Assembly (NCBI RefSeq): GCF_007860175.1
Contig: NZ_SJPX01000002.1
Location: 1,302,001-1,366,000 of the forward strand
DNA length: 64,000 nt
Source of the DNA: Rubripirellula reticaptiva
GTDB taxonomy: Bacteria; Planctomycetota; Planctomycetia; Pirellulales; Pirellulaceae
Direction of reading: 5' to 3'
The position numbers and the translations under genes are program-made. Below are positions 55,866-64,000 of this stretch, piece after piece. Below the pieces are notes generated by a model, which was not told where the DNA came from, did no database searches, and saw only the letters and a program-made list of their open reading frames with translations. Numbering within the stretch: position 1 is the first letter of the stretch; the number at the start of each line of letters is the position of its first letter.

Positions 55866-56822
55866 ATGAATCGCCCCGTCGCAATCATCTTCTTTCTTGT
55901 CGCAACAACTCCTGGAACAATTCGCGCGGACGATGCGAGACAAGATCTCTTCAGTCGGATCGACAATTTCTTGTCAAACTGGCAAGAAGGATACGTCGAC
56001 ACGAGTGTCATTTGCCAAGGCGAAACGGCCGACATCAAAGTCTGGTGGTCAGGTGAATCCGAGCGGCGGGAACGCATCGATCGAGAGAGCAACCCAAAAT
56101 TAAATGATCGACGATCGATCGAACTACGTTCAAAGAACGCCTACTGCGTCACTGCGCCCGATCTGCTGACCGCCCGATGCGGTCGTCTGATCGATGGACG
56201 CGATCCCCTGCCCATTGTGCGTGTTCGTCCGAACGAAAGCTGGACCGAAGTCCTGAACAACAAATCGACACGACGATGGATTGAAGAACCGCGATTAGCC
56301 AACACAGTGCTGAAACTGGCCGACGACAGCTTCTCGTTCCTTCAGGGACGCCAACAAAGTGACGTTGATCAAGTCGCAGTGGCCCTGCGTGATCAGAAAG
56401 AGCTCGCCGAACTTGTTATGGATGGTTACGTTTCACGCAGCGTTTTCAATGCAAACGGGTTGCTTGTCCACACTTCACGAATTGGCAACGTACCCGCTGA
56501 CCAGCTAAATAAAGTCGACGTTCAGGTACTGTGGACCTCTGCGAACCCACCTGCACTCAAGAAGCTTGTTCGCCGGGTTAGCCGGGATGGCGGCAAGACG
56601 TTTTCAATTGACCTGCAAGTCAATGTTCATGCGGCGACCAACAAGCTTCCCAAAGACGCTCCGTCACTCTCGATTCCGCCTGATGATTTGCCGTTCGGCA
56701 CCCGTGTAACGGACTCGCGACAAAAGGTTACCAAGAAGTTCTATGTTGGTGGCAAAGAGGGGGAAGCCCACCACATGATGATTCACGCAGCGCGTGAAAT
56801 GAAGAAACTCGATTCTCAGTAA
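55866..56822 (+). CDS. Exported hypothetical protein
   Basis: 318 residues. Signal peptide [21 protein letters not shown]. The mature part is mixed alpha/beta, with two Cys near each other in sequence ([16 protein letters not shown]) and a positively charged C-terminus ([16 protein letters not shown]). The layout of paired strand blocks recalls outer-membrane lipoprotein-sorting (LolA-like) folds, but no clear motif. It lies 14 bp before the C39-like/DUF1559 fusion and is probably co-transcribed with it. Confidence 0.62.
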   Translation: MNRPVAIIFFLVATTPGTIRADDARQDLFSRIDNFLSNWQEGYVDTSVICQGETADIKVWWSGESERRERIDRESNPKLNDRRSIELRSKNAYCVTAPDLLTARCGRLIDGRDPLPIVRVRPNESWTEVLNNKSTRRWIEEPRLANTVLKLADDSFSFLQGRQQSDVDQVAVALRDQKELAELVMDGYVSRSVFNANGLLVHTSRIGNVPADQLNKVDVQVLWTSANPPALKKLVRRVSRDGGKTFSIDLQVNVHAATNKLPKDAPSLSIPPDDLPFGTRVTDSRQKVTKKFYVGGKEGEAHHMMIHAAREMKKLDSQ

Positions 56823-56836
56823 GCGAGCGAAATTTG

Positions 56837-58414
56837 ATGATGCGTTGGCTATGCCTCTTCCTTAGCTTCACTCTACTCGTGGCGGTCTACACGCGTGTGC
56901 CAGCGACCGAACCACCGCTACGTCAACGATCAAACATCGATTTCAAGAATTCCAATTTGTACGGCAACAGCGGCGCTCGGTGTCTCTACATGGCATTGGC
57001 AGCCAAATCGAAGTCGCCACCTACTTTCGCGGAATTCTTAGCGAGCGACGAAAACTACACAAAACAAACGATGTCTCTCGCATCTCTTTCGGATTCGGCA
57101 AGCAAGCATGGGCTTGAAAACCGACTGATTTCATTTGATACCGGTGCGAATCTGCCGACATGCGAGTACTTGATCGCACGGTTGCAAAGTGAAGACCACT
57201 TGGTGATTCTGAGCCAAAACAATCGAGGGCTATGGTTCTACAACGATCCGCCTCTGCGCCCCGAACTCCTGTCGCCAAGGCATCGAGAACGCCTTTCCGG
57301 TGACGCCCTCGCGATCGGGCTAGAACCGCCAACGATTTCGCGTCGGAGCTTAGGTTCAATCGTGGGCACGCTGACTCTTTTAGGGTTGGCGTTTTGGTGG
57401 CGCAAGCGTCGCCGGCTAACGAGCGAGGTATTCGCGCAGCACCATGGTTCACCCAACAGCCTAGGTTCCGGCTTTGATTCGACTCAATCGCGAAAGCGAG
57501 ATGCGTTCACTTTGATCGAGCTATTCGTATGCCTTGCCATCATTGCAATACTAGTGGCGTTGCTGACGGTGTCCCTTGGGACTGCTCGTGAGGCCGCACG
57601 ACGGACTCAGTGCTTGAACAATTTGCGTCAGCTCGGAATGGGACTGAAACAGTTCGTCGATCGCACTTCTGGTGTGCTTCCGAAACAACGGCATATCGGT
57701 TCTCGCAACGATGGTCCTTGGTACCAAATGGCCGATGTCTTGCAGATTCAATCGATCGCCGACTCACTTCGCATTGATGCAGGGGAGCGTTTAAGTCTTT
57801 CCAATTCCAACGTCCCCCTTCTTTCTTGCCCGAGCGATGGTGTCGAGGGATGCAACTACCGGACTTGTGGATCGTCCGGCTACTCGCTGTATGGACGTCA
57901 ACGCCCGTTTCCGACTCCGACCGATTCAGGAAACGGCGTCATTCCGATGATTGATGGGGATCACTATTTGTCGAAGGTACGCGATGGCCTGTCCCACACG
58001 GTCTTCACGTCCGAACGTCTGATAGGGGGATTGGGACGCAAGCGAGCCGAAAGCGCCTGTAACACAGGCATATTGCCACAAGACTATTCCGATTCTCCGC
58101 CCCACGATGCCTTGATTGAAGTGTTGGCGGCGAATTGGAACGTGTTTGAAATGGCCCCTAGTCCCGGAAAGTTTTGGTACCTAACCGGGCTTGGTCAGAC
58201 GGCATACAACCATGCCGCATCGCCTAATTCGCTCTACTCGGGGACCTTTTCCGGAAGCTTGTTAGAGACGGCCGCAATGGGAATCGTCTCGCCCACCAGC
58301 AACCATCCCGGCGGCGTTTGCATCTGCCGACTCGACGGCAGCGTGGACTTCATTTCGGATCAGGTAGACCAAGACGTGTGGGTAGCTCTCGCCAGCATTG
58401 ACCAGCAAGACTGA
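56837..58414 (+). CDS. C39-peptidase-like domain fused to DUF1559 pseudopilin domain
   Basis: 525 residues (ATG 56837; the frame opens with TTG at 56834). Residues 1-20 form a signal or anchor. Residues about 35-145 resemble the C39 peptidase fold: [12 protein letters not shown] in place of the usual DCGxNALYxxL, and DHLVILSQN where a catalytic His stands. The Cys position is Ser, so activity is doubtful. A second helix at 165-185 ends in WWRKRRR, then comes a prepilin-type motif [17 protein letters not shown] (about 222-238). The DUF1559 body follows, with [17 protein letters not shown] and [16 protein letters not shown]. Alternating topology would place the prepilin motif cytoplasmic. Confidence 0.75.
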   Translation: MMRWLCLFLSFTLLVAVYTRVPATEPPLRQRSNIDFKNSNLYGNSGARCLYMALAAKSKSPPTFAEFLASDENYTKQTMSLASLSDSASKHGLENRLISFDTGANLPTCEYLIARLQSEDHLVILSQNNRGLWFYNDPPLRPELLSPRHRERLSGDALAIGLEPPTISRRSLGSIVGTLTLLGLAFWWRKRRRLTSEVFAQHHGSPNSLGSGFDSTQSRKRDAFTLIELFVCLAIIAILVALLTVSLGTAREAARRTQCLNNLRQLGMGLKQFVDRTSGVLPKQRHIGSRNDGPWYQMADVLQIQSIADSLRIDAGERLSLSNSNVPLLSCPSDGVEGCNYRTCGSSGYSLYGRQRPFPTPTDSGNGVIPMIDGDHYLSKVRDGLSHTVFTSERLIGGLGRKRAESACNTGILPQDYSDSPPHDALIEVLAANWNVFEMAPSPGKFWYLTGLGQTAYNHAASPNSLYSGTFSGSLLETAAMGIVSPTSNHPGGVCICRLDGSVDFISDQVDQDVWVALASIDQQD

Positions 58415-58438
58415 CCAGCAAGACTGACCAGCAAGACT
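58400..58438 (+). repeat. 13-bp tandem repeat over the stop codon
   Basis: GACCAGCAAGACT occurs at 58400-58412, 58413-58425 and 58426-58438, then a degenerate copy (GTTCAGCAAAATT). The stop codon of the fusion gene (TGA 58412-58414) lies at the first junction. Length 13 is not a multiple of 3. Confidence 0.85.
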
Positions 58439-58952
58439 GTTCAGCAAAATTACCCTAGCAGGTCTATCGAGCACTCCGCGATCCAACCGATCGTACTTGA
58501 GCGCAACCGCGGCCGACTCAAAATTTTCCGCTGTATTGGCATGTAACCTAGCGTGCGAAGCAAGATGGGTTCGCCGAGTGGGTCTCGACGAAGAGCGAAC
58601 ACAGCGTGCTGCCGGAACCAGTGCGGCTATAGACTCGGATTCTGCCTGAGCTCTGGTGGGAACAGACGGCGAAATCGTTACGACCGGTTCAATTGGTTCG
58701 CGGCAGGCGTGCATTAGGTTTGACGGGCGAAACGATCCGCGATTGGGGCTCGTCATCTTCGGGGCGACGTACTTTTTCTGACGGAAGTAAACCGGCGGGC
58801 TACAGGTCCGAAATGCGTTCGTTGCTATTCGGCATTTCTAGACCGGTGCACTTCTATTACTTGCCACTCGGCCTCATTACAGGCTGATTCGACAACGTTT
58901 GTGCTGCCATTTCCCGGCAAGCTGGTAGTGCGAGAACCTGGTAGCGGTCGTC
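58439..58952. other. Intergenic region without a gene
   Basis: 514 bp between the fusion gene and the kinase gene. A 64-codon frame at 58693-58887 shows no family character. No terminator or clear promoter recognised. Confidence 0.5.
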
Positions 58953-61505
58953 ATGACAAACTTTGATTCAACCACCGACGACCTAACGAATCGCCCGGAC
59001 GATCCATCGAATCGCAGCGATACAGATCCACGAACGCGCGTTGAAGACTCTTCGAAAAAGAGTCGCGTACGATCGCGCCGAAAACGATCGCCAGCGGCAG
59101 TCGATCAAGATCAGATTCAAGACGCAACCCTTGCCTCGGGTTCGGGACAACCGTCAAAATCAATCGCCACAACGGGCGACACCGTAGCGACACCGCGGTA
59201 TCACAACATTGGCGAAGTGGGCAGGGGCGGCTGGGGCATCGTGGAAAAGGCGATCGATCGCCAGCTCGATCGCGAAGTTGCGGTGAAACGATTTACCGAT
59301 GCGGACGATGTGACCATTGATGAACGTCGTCGATTCTTGCACGAAGCCAAAGTCACCAGCCAACTTCAGCATCCCGGGATCGTGCCTGTCCACGAATTAG
59401 GTGACCAGGAAGGTGCCTTTTATGTGATGAAGTTGCTTGACGGCATCACGCTGCAAGAGTTCGTCCATCGCCATCACAACGATCGACAGCGTGACCAAAC
59501 CCAAAACCGATTTCAGTTTGGCGAATCGTTGGAACCGTTGCTGCAGCGGTTCGTCGATGTCTGCAACGCCGTTGCTTACGCGCATCAACGTGGCGTCGTT
59601 CATCGTGATTTGAAACCGTCGAACGTAATGATTGGCGAATTCGGTGAAACGGTAGTTTTAGACTGGGGATTGGCCCAGACCACAGGCATGTCCGCAGCGT
59701 CACCCCAACCGCCACATAACGGACGCGGCCTCAATTTTAGTGCCGAAGTTTCTTCGCTGACCGAGCCTGACGGAACGGTTGTGGGAACGCCCGCCTTCAT
59801 GTCACCCGAACAGGCAGCGGGCGAAATCGCGGCGATCGGTCAACCTTCGGACATTTATTCCCTCGGCGTCATCCTCTATGTGCTGATTGCGGGACGCCAT
59901 CCCTACCAAGGGCAACCCGTCGAAGAAATCCTGAAACAGGTCAAAGCAACAACTCACCCGAGTCTGCGATCGTTACAGCCTCTTGCACCGTCGTCGCTGG
60001 TTTCGATCGTTCAAAAGGCAATGTCGGCGAATCCTAACGACCGTTACGCAACTGCCGAACTGCTGGCGCAAGACGTACGGCGATTCATCGCTGGCGACGC
60101 AGTATCGGTACACCAAGAAACAGCGATTGAACGAAGTATTCGCTGGTGCCGGCATCACCAAGGGATCGCCGCAACCATCGCAATCTGCGTCTTGACTTTG
60201 ACGATTGCTGCGATCGGCTTCGGCATCGTGATCAAGCAAGCACATCGTGCCGAACGAATTGCCCGCATCGAAGCTGAACGGTCGCACCGAGAGGCAATTT
60301 TTAGCCTAGGCGAAGCTCGCGAGGCAACCGATGTATGGCTGACTGAACTCAGCGGATCGCTTCAGTTCTATCCCGGCATGAAAAAGGTACAGGCGGAGTT
60401 GCTTCAGAGGGCAATCGACCAATACGACCGTATCGAGAAGCAGAACGTTAAGTCGTCGAATGTTCAAGTACTGCCTGAAGCAACCGAACTCGCCCCGTCC
60501 GATACATTTCTTCGACACACCGATCGAATGGCCATTTTGGAACGAGCCAAGGAAACATTACGGCTTGGCGATCTGTATCGACTAACCGGCAAAAAAGCTC
60601 AAGCCCTCGATCACTACCTCGCTGCTGAGCGACTGCTAAAGGTTCACGCAACGAGTGACCCGGCATGGAAAATGACGCCAGATTCGTCGACCGGCATTAC
60701 GGCAACCAACCTCCGAATTGACTACTTTCTTGACTCACAATTTGAATTAGAACAAATCAACTCGCTGATCGGAAAATTGCTTATCAAAAACACGATGGTC
60801 AGCGACTCGTCATCCGCAGACTTTCCGTCGTCAGACCAGATCGCAAGGGCAAGGCGATGGTTACAACAGAAAACTGAACCTCATTTTGACGAAACCGACA
60901 CAGCGATTGGCAAACCGCTTGACGGCTTTGCCGCTCGCACTGCCTCGGCACTCGTTCGAATGGAGTTGGCTTTGCATTCAGCGAACGCTGCGACTCAGCC
61001 TGACTGTGAACATTTCGAGCAGGCCATCCGTTTAGCACGTTGGTTAGCCGAGCGCAGCGGAACTGTTGGCAATCGCCGACTATCCGAAACGATTCAAACC
61101 GAAGCTTGCCGTCAACGAACCAAAGCCGGCCAGCACCAAATTGCGGTACATCTCTGGACCGTCTTAATCGATGACTTGAGCCACTGGTTGAAGACTGCCC
61201 CTGATCGTATCGACTATCTGCAGACACTGGGATGTGCGTTGTTGCAGCGAGGCATTTGTTGGATGGCAATAGGCCAACATGATGATGCGTCGAGTGATTT
61301 CGAAAGTTCGATCGTTAAGATCAAGCTCGTTCGGCAGTTGACGGACAACGACAGGTTTTGCCAAGAGCAACTGACAACCGCGGAGACCAATTTGGCCCAG
61401 TTGCTGGGCACCGGCAAGACAAACACCCGCGAATCAATCGAACATACTCAGGCACCAACGTCCACGTTCCAGACGAAAGCGACGCAGGACCGCAGCAACC
61501 GGTGA
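58953..61505 (+). CDS. Transmembrane Ser/Thr protein kinase
   Basis: 850 residues. An Arg/Lys-rich disordered N-terminus is followed by a Hanks-type kinase domain (about 83-380): Gly loop GEVGRGGWGIV, Lys112 (VAVK), HRD with Asp219 (VHRDLKPSN), and D237-W-G in place of DFG, common in planctomycetes. Activation-segment motif SPEQ. One membrane helix at about 404-427, then an extracytoplasmic helical, TPR-like region (ALDHYLAAERLLK; ILERAKETLRLGDLYRLTG). It phosphorylates Ser/Thr targets; the FHA protein downstream is a plausible partner. Confidence 0.92.
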   Translation: MTNFDSTTDDLTNRPDDPSNRSDTDPRTRVEDSSKKSRVRSRRKRSPAAVDQDQIQDATLASGSGQPSKSIATTGDTVATPRYHNIGEVGRGGWGIVEKAIDRQLDREVAVKRFTDADDVTIDERRRFLHEAKVTSQLQHPGIVPVHELGDQEGAFYVMKLLDGITLQEFVHRHHNDRQRDQTQNRFQFGESLEPLLQRFVDVCNAVAYAHQRGVVHRDLKPSNVMIGEFGETVVLDWGLAQTTGMSAASPQPPHNGRGLNFSAEVSSLTEPDGTVVGTPAFMSPEQAAGEIAAIGQPSDIYSLGVILYVLIAGRHPYQGQPVEEILKQVKATTHPSLRSLQPLAPSSLVSIVQKAMSANPNDRYATAELLAQDVRRFIAGDAVSVHQETAIERSIRWCRHHQGIAATIAICVLTLTIAAIGFGIVIKQAHRAERIARIEAERSHREAIFSLGEAREATDVWLTELSGSLQFYPGMKKVQAELLQRAIDQYDRIEKQNVKSSNVQVLPEATELAPSDTFLRHTDRMAILERAKETLRLGDLYRLTGKKAQALDHYLAAERLLKVHATSDPAWKMTPDSSTGITATNLRIDYFLDSQFELEQINSLIGKLLIKNTMVSDSSSADFPSSDQIARARRWLQQKTEPHFDETDTAIGKPLDGFAARTASALVRMELALHSANAATQPDCEHFEQAIRLARWLAERSGTVGNRRLSETIQTEACRQRTKAGQHQIAVHLWTVLIDDLSHWLKTAPDRIDYLQTLGCALLQRGICWMAIGQHDDASSDFESSIVKIKLVRQLTDNDRFCQEQLTTAETNLAQLLGTGKTNTRESIEHTQAPTSTFQTKATQDRSNR

Positions 61506-61701
61506 AATCATTGCGACCGATCCAGACGAGCAAACTGTCGGCCAATTCTTATCGGCCGACTAAATGCATTCGAGAGCGTCGCTCACGATGGCAAGGGGTG
61601 ACCAATCTTTTCGATAGCAATTCAATGCACCGGCGTCAGCATTCAGATCCGGCGTCTCTTTTTACGCAGAAACAGCACCACGCAAAGACAGCATCAAGAT
61701 C

Positions 61702-62670
61702 ATGACGAACATTGCCCCTACGCCAAACGACCTTGTGACCGAAGTCGCCTTGAATCAACAAGCTGTTTCGACAAGTAACGCAGCGACGCCACATGAAGAG
61801 GCAACGCTTCGGCGAAAACCGACGACGCTTCCGCAAACCACCGAAAACGAAAGCTGCCTTGTTCAAATTTATCCTGCCGATGTAATCGCAGGAATGCTGT
61901 TATTAGAGCAAGCTGAGTTCTCGGTCGGACGCTCGCCCGATGCTGATCTATCGCTTTCGGACAGCAGTGTTTCGCGTCAACACGCCAAACTGATTCGCAG
62001 CGAAAACAGCTACGTCATCCGTGATCTTGGCAGCACGAACGGAACCCTGGTCAATGAAACTCTTATCGATACCGATTACACGCTGCGCACCGGCGACACG
62101 GTTCGCATCGGCAGCTTCCTGTTTCGATTCCTGTCGGCCGGTTCAGTAGAAACGCAGTATCACGAAACGGTCTATAGCGCACTAACACGTGACGCGCTGA
62201 CCGGAACAATGAACAAGCGGTACCTGTTGGAATCGATGAATCGCGAGGTATCTCGTTCATCACGATCGGCAACGGAGTTGGCGGTGATCATGATTGACAT
62301 CGACTTCTTTAAGTCCGTCAACGATACCCATGGCCATTTGGTCGGCGACCAAGTGCTGCAGACGTTCGGCAAACGAGTCGGTGACTTATGCCGATCTGAC
62401 GATCTGCTTGCACGATATGGCGGCGAAGAATTCTGTTTGATGCTGTCTGCCACCGGACGCGAAGAAGCGTTCGAGATGGCGGAACGATGTCGCCGAGCCG
62501 TCGGCGAGAAAGCCTTCGAGACGTCTGCCGGCGATCTGACCGTCACCGCTAGTTTCGGACTTTCGATTTTGGATCCCAAAAAACCGACCACGTCCACTGA
62601 GTTGCTAGAGGCCGCCGATCAACAGCTGTACCATGCCAAACATGGTGGCCGAAACCGAGTGTGCGGCTGA
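61702..62670 (+). CDS. FHA-GGDEF diguanylate cyclase
   Basis: 322 residues. An FHA domain at about 72-143 (FSVGRSPDADLSLSDSSVS, GSTNGTLVNE) recognises phosphothreonine. A GGDEF domain follows, with DIDFFKSVNDTHGH, the active motif GGEEF (240-244) and an I-site RxxD at 231-234 (RSDD), five residues before GGEEF. It makes c-di-GMP from GTP and should be feedback-inhibited. It follows the Ser/Thr kinase by 196 bp in the same direction, so the kinase may switch its activity through the FHA domain. Confidence 0.92.
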   Translation: MTNIAPTPNDLVTEVALNQQAVSTSNAATPHEEATLRRKPTTLPQTTENESCLVQIYPADVIAGMLLLEQAEFSVGRSPDADLSLSDSSVSRQHAKLIRSENSYVIRDLGSTNGTLVNETLIDTDYTLRTGDTVRIGSFLFRFLSAGSVETQYHETVYSALTRDALTGTMNKRYLLESMNREVSRSSRSATELAVIMIDIDFFKSVNDTHGHLVGDQVLQTFGKRVGDLCRSDDLLARYGGEEFCLMLSATGREEAFEMAERCRRAVGEKAFETSAGDLTVTASFGLSILDPKKPTTSTELLEAADQQLYHAKHGGRNRVCG

Positions 62671-63044
62671 TCGCTGATCACCAGTGGGATCGAGACGGTT
62701 TGGCCACAAGGTTTCGCAACTAAATCAGCCCTGAATGTTGGTCCTGGATGTCACCGCGTCAGTCCTTACAACGTGGGGACCAGAACGGCTTGGCGGCAAG
62801 CCGATCGCCATGAAACGAGAGTGTGCCCGCCGGGCACACCCAATCAAGGCCGTCGTCGAAGCAAATTCACCCCGCGACCACGGTGGTGACGGCATCGCGA
62901 TTAGGTTGCGCTGAAATTCACCGGAGCAACCCGTGCCGTTGTGGGGAACGGCCACTAACACGCCAAGGGTCCCGGATTACCCGTAGGTCCGTACCGGCCA
63001 ACTTTTTGCTAGGATTCGTTGCAAACCCAACTCGAGCCCCGACG
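62671..63044. other. Intergenic region with short palindrome
   Basis: 374 bp between the cyclase and pta. GTGTGCCC (62821-62828) and GGGCACAC (62832-62839) form a perfect 8-bp stem with a 3-nt loop and no T run. No gene seen. Confidence 0.5.
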
Positions 63045-64000
63045 ATGCCTGAAAGTCTTTACCTAGCAACGAACGAGAACGCGACTGGCAAGCGAATGAT
63101 CGCGCTCGGCGTGATGGAACTGGCAGTTCGACGGTTCAATCGCGTCGTCTTCTTCCGCCCTGTGGTGCGTGAATCCGCGGAATTGGATCAGAGCATTCAA
63201 TTGATGCGAGCACGATACAAATTGCCGCACACGGCAGGGCAGATGTCGGGTGTAACACGAACCGAAGCACGTAAATTATTGGCCGAAGACCGCTACGATG
63301 AACTGATCCAACGAGTCCAACAGCGTTTCAAGGCAATTCAACAGGACGCGGATTTCGCAGTGGTCGAAGGCACTAGCTTTCAAGGCTTGGTGCCGGAGCT
63401 TGAGTTTGAATTGAACGCAGATTTTGCGGTCAATTTCGGCTGTGCGATCATGCCGGTCTATTCGGCGCATGGCAAATCGGTGGGTGATTGCGTGCAGTCG
63501 ATTCAGATTGGCAACGATTCGTTGACCGATCACGGCGGACACGTTTTGGCAACGATTGTCAATCAAATCGATGACGACAAGGCTAAATCGATTCGTGAGG
63601 CTTTTGAGGAAACGAAGCTTGGCGGTGACGAGCCGATCTATTTCATTCCCGAGTCCCCATTACTGCGCCAGCCTACGCTTCGCGAGATTCAAGTCGGCTT
63701 GGACGCCAAGGTGCTCAATGGCGATGAAAAGTCTCTCGACCGCGAGGTAACTCGGTTGAAAGTTGCCGCCATGCAGTTGCCTGGTTTTTTGGAACGGTTG
63801 TATTCTGGGTCGCTAGTGATCACGCCGGGCGACCGCAGTGACATTGTTGCCGGATGTGCGCTGGCGTGCTTGAATTCCGATGGCCCATCACCGGCCGGCA
63901 TGGTGTTGACCGGCGGCTTGGCTCCGCCCGAGGCCCTGCTGCGACTGTTGCGATTTCCTGGCTGCTTGCCAATCCTGACGACGACCGACGACACGTTCAC
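63045..64000 (+). CDS. pta: Phosphate acetyltransferase, N-terminal part (cut by window end)
   Basis: 318 complete codons, running off the window. Starts MPESLYLATNENATGKRMIAL, the P-loop-like AAA_26 (BioD-like) domain found at the N-terminus of long-form Pta, with DADFAVVEGTSFQGLVPELE after it. The DRTGG-type domain then begins (LVITPGDRSDIVAGCALACL). The C-terminal catalytic PTA_PTB domain would lie beyond 64000. Pta converts acetyl-CoA and phosphate to acetyl phosphate. Family call from domain pattern; the catalytic end is not visible. Confidence 0.88.
   Translation, partial: MPESLYLATNENATGKRMIALGVMELAVRRFNRVVFFRPVVRESAELDQSIQLMRARYKLPHTAGQMSGVTRTEARKLLAEDRYDELIQRVQQRFKAIQQDADFAVVEGTSFQGLVPELEFELNADFAVNFGCAIMPVYSAHGKSVGDCVQSIQIGNDSLTDHGGHVLATIVNQIDDDKAKSIREAFEETKLGGDEPIYFIPESPLLRQPTLREIQVGLDAKVLNGDEKSLDREVTRLKVAAMQLPGFLERLYSGSLVITPGDRSDIVAGCALACLNSDGPSPAGMVLTGGLAPPEALLRLLRFPGCLPILTTTDDTF

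Noticed and set aside
58693-58887. 64-codon open frame in the intergenic region before the kinase
   Set aside because: No ribosome site, no domain and no signal peptide.
1-64000. tRNA, rRNA, CRISPR arrays or insertion sequences
   Set aside because: No cloverleaf with a T-loop, no regular repeat-spacer array and no transposase or integrase were recognised in any gap; a covariance or HMM search would be needed to exclude small RNAs.

Overview
The window looks like chromosomal DNA of a Pirellulaceae planctomycete (Rhodopirellula/Rubripirellula-like). This is inferred from gene content, since no rRNA is present. The markers are a DUF1549/DUF1553 plus DUF1501 pair with CxxCH motifs, two DUF1559 pseudopilin-like proteins, a sulfatase, a Ser/Thr kinase with DWG in place of DFG, an EPR-LxLS leader on an extracellular protease, a PEP-CTERM protein, a TMEM43 homologue and an N-terminal NPYQP membrane protein. 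Coding density is high. No insertion sequence, CRISPR array, tRNA or rRNA was seen.

Layout. 0.2-10.5 kb: a hypothetical protein, a subtilase with a 47-residue tandem-repeat tail, a sulfatase, a TMEM43-family protein, then the DUF1553/DUF1501 pair behind iteron-like repeats and a 22-bp palindrome. 10.7-11.8 kb: a small accessory patch with a SUFU-domain fragment whose 5' end lies in a large inverted repeat, next to a ParE/ParD-like toxin-antitoxin pair. 16.8-11.9 kb (minus strand): an overlapping cluster for siroheme and molybdenum cofactor (cobA-hemD fusion, CMD protein, mobA, moeA), then an isochorismatase-like hydrolase and a membrane protein. 16.9-22.4 kb: rpsT with its terminator, a VWA protein and hrpA. 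26.5-22.6 kb: an FAD oxidoreductase coupled to a NosR-like flavin/Fe-S membrane protein. 32.3-26.6 kb: an export-like module of GAF-HlyD, HlyD and a PqqD-like/M50 peptidase/HlyD protein, ending in a GGQ release-factor-like gene.

33.3-40.5 kb: FAH-family enzyme, fatty-acid hydroxylase, PEP-CTERM protein, DUF1559 protein, a His/Cys-rich protein and a very large TolC lipoprotein. 41-46 kb: two conserved hypotheticals, galactokinase and a TIGR01777 epimerase. 48.8-46.0 kb: ammonium transporter, PII and a DJ-1/PfpI protein, with a structured leader before amt and a terminator between amt and PII. 52.4-49.4 kb: tandem paralogous beta-barrel proteins with Cys-rich N-termini, each with its own terminator. 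53-55.5 kb: ftsY and an HtrA-type protease with a PA14-like tail. 55.9-64 kb: a secreted protein, a C39-like/DUF1559 fusion, a transmembrane Ser/Thr kinase, an FHA-GGDEF diguanylate cyclase and the start of pta.

The most unusual items are the C39-like/DUF1559 fusion with an internal prepilin-type motif, the PqqD-like/M50/HlyD export module, the SUFU gene cut at a REP-like hairpin, the amt leader that repeats its own Shine-Dalgarno hexamer, and the exact 47-residue repeats in the subtilase. Many start codons were moved downstream of the longest possible ORF because the 5' extensions overlap neighbouring genes or precede an obvious signal peptide.
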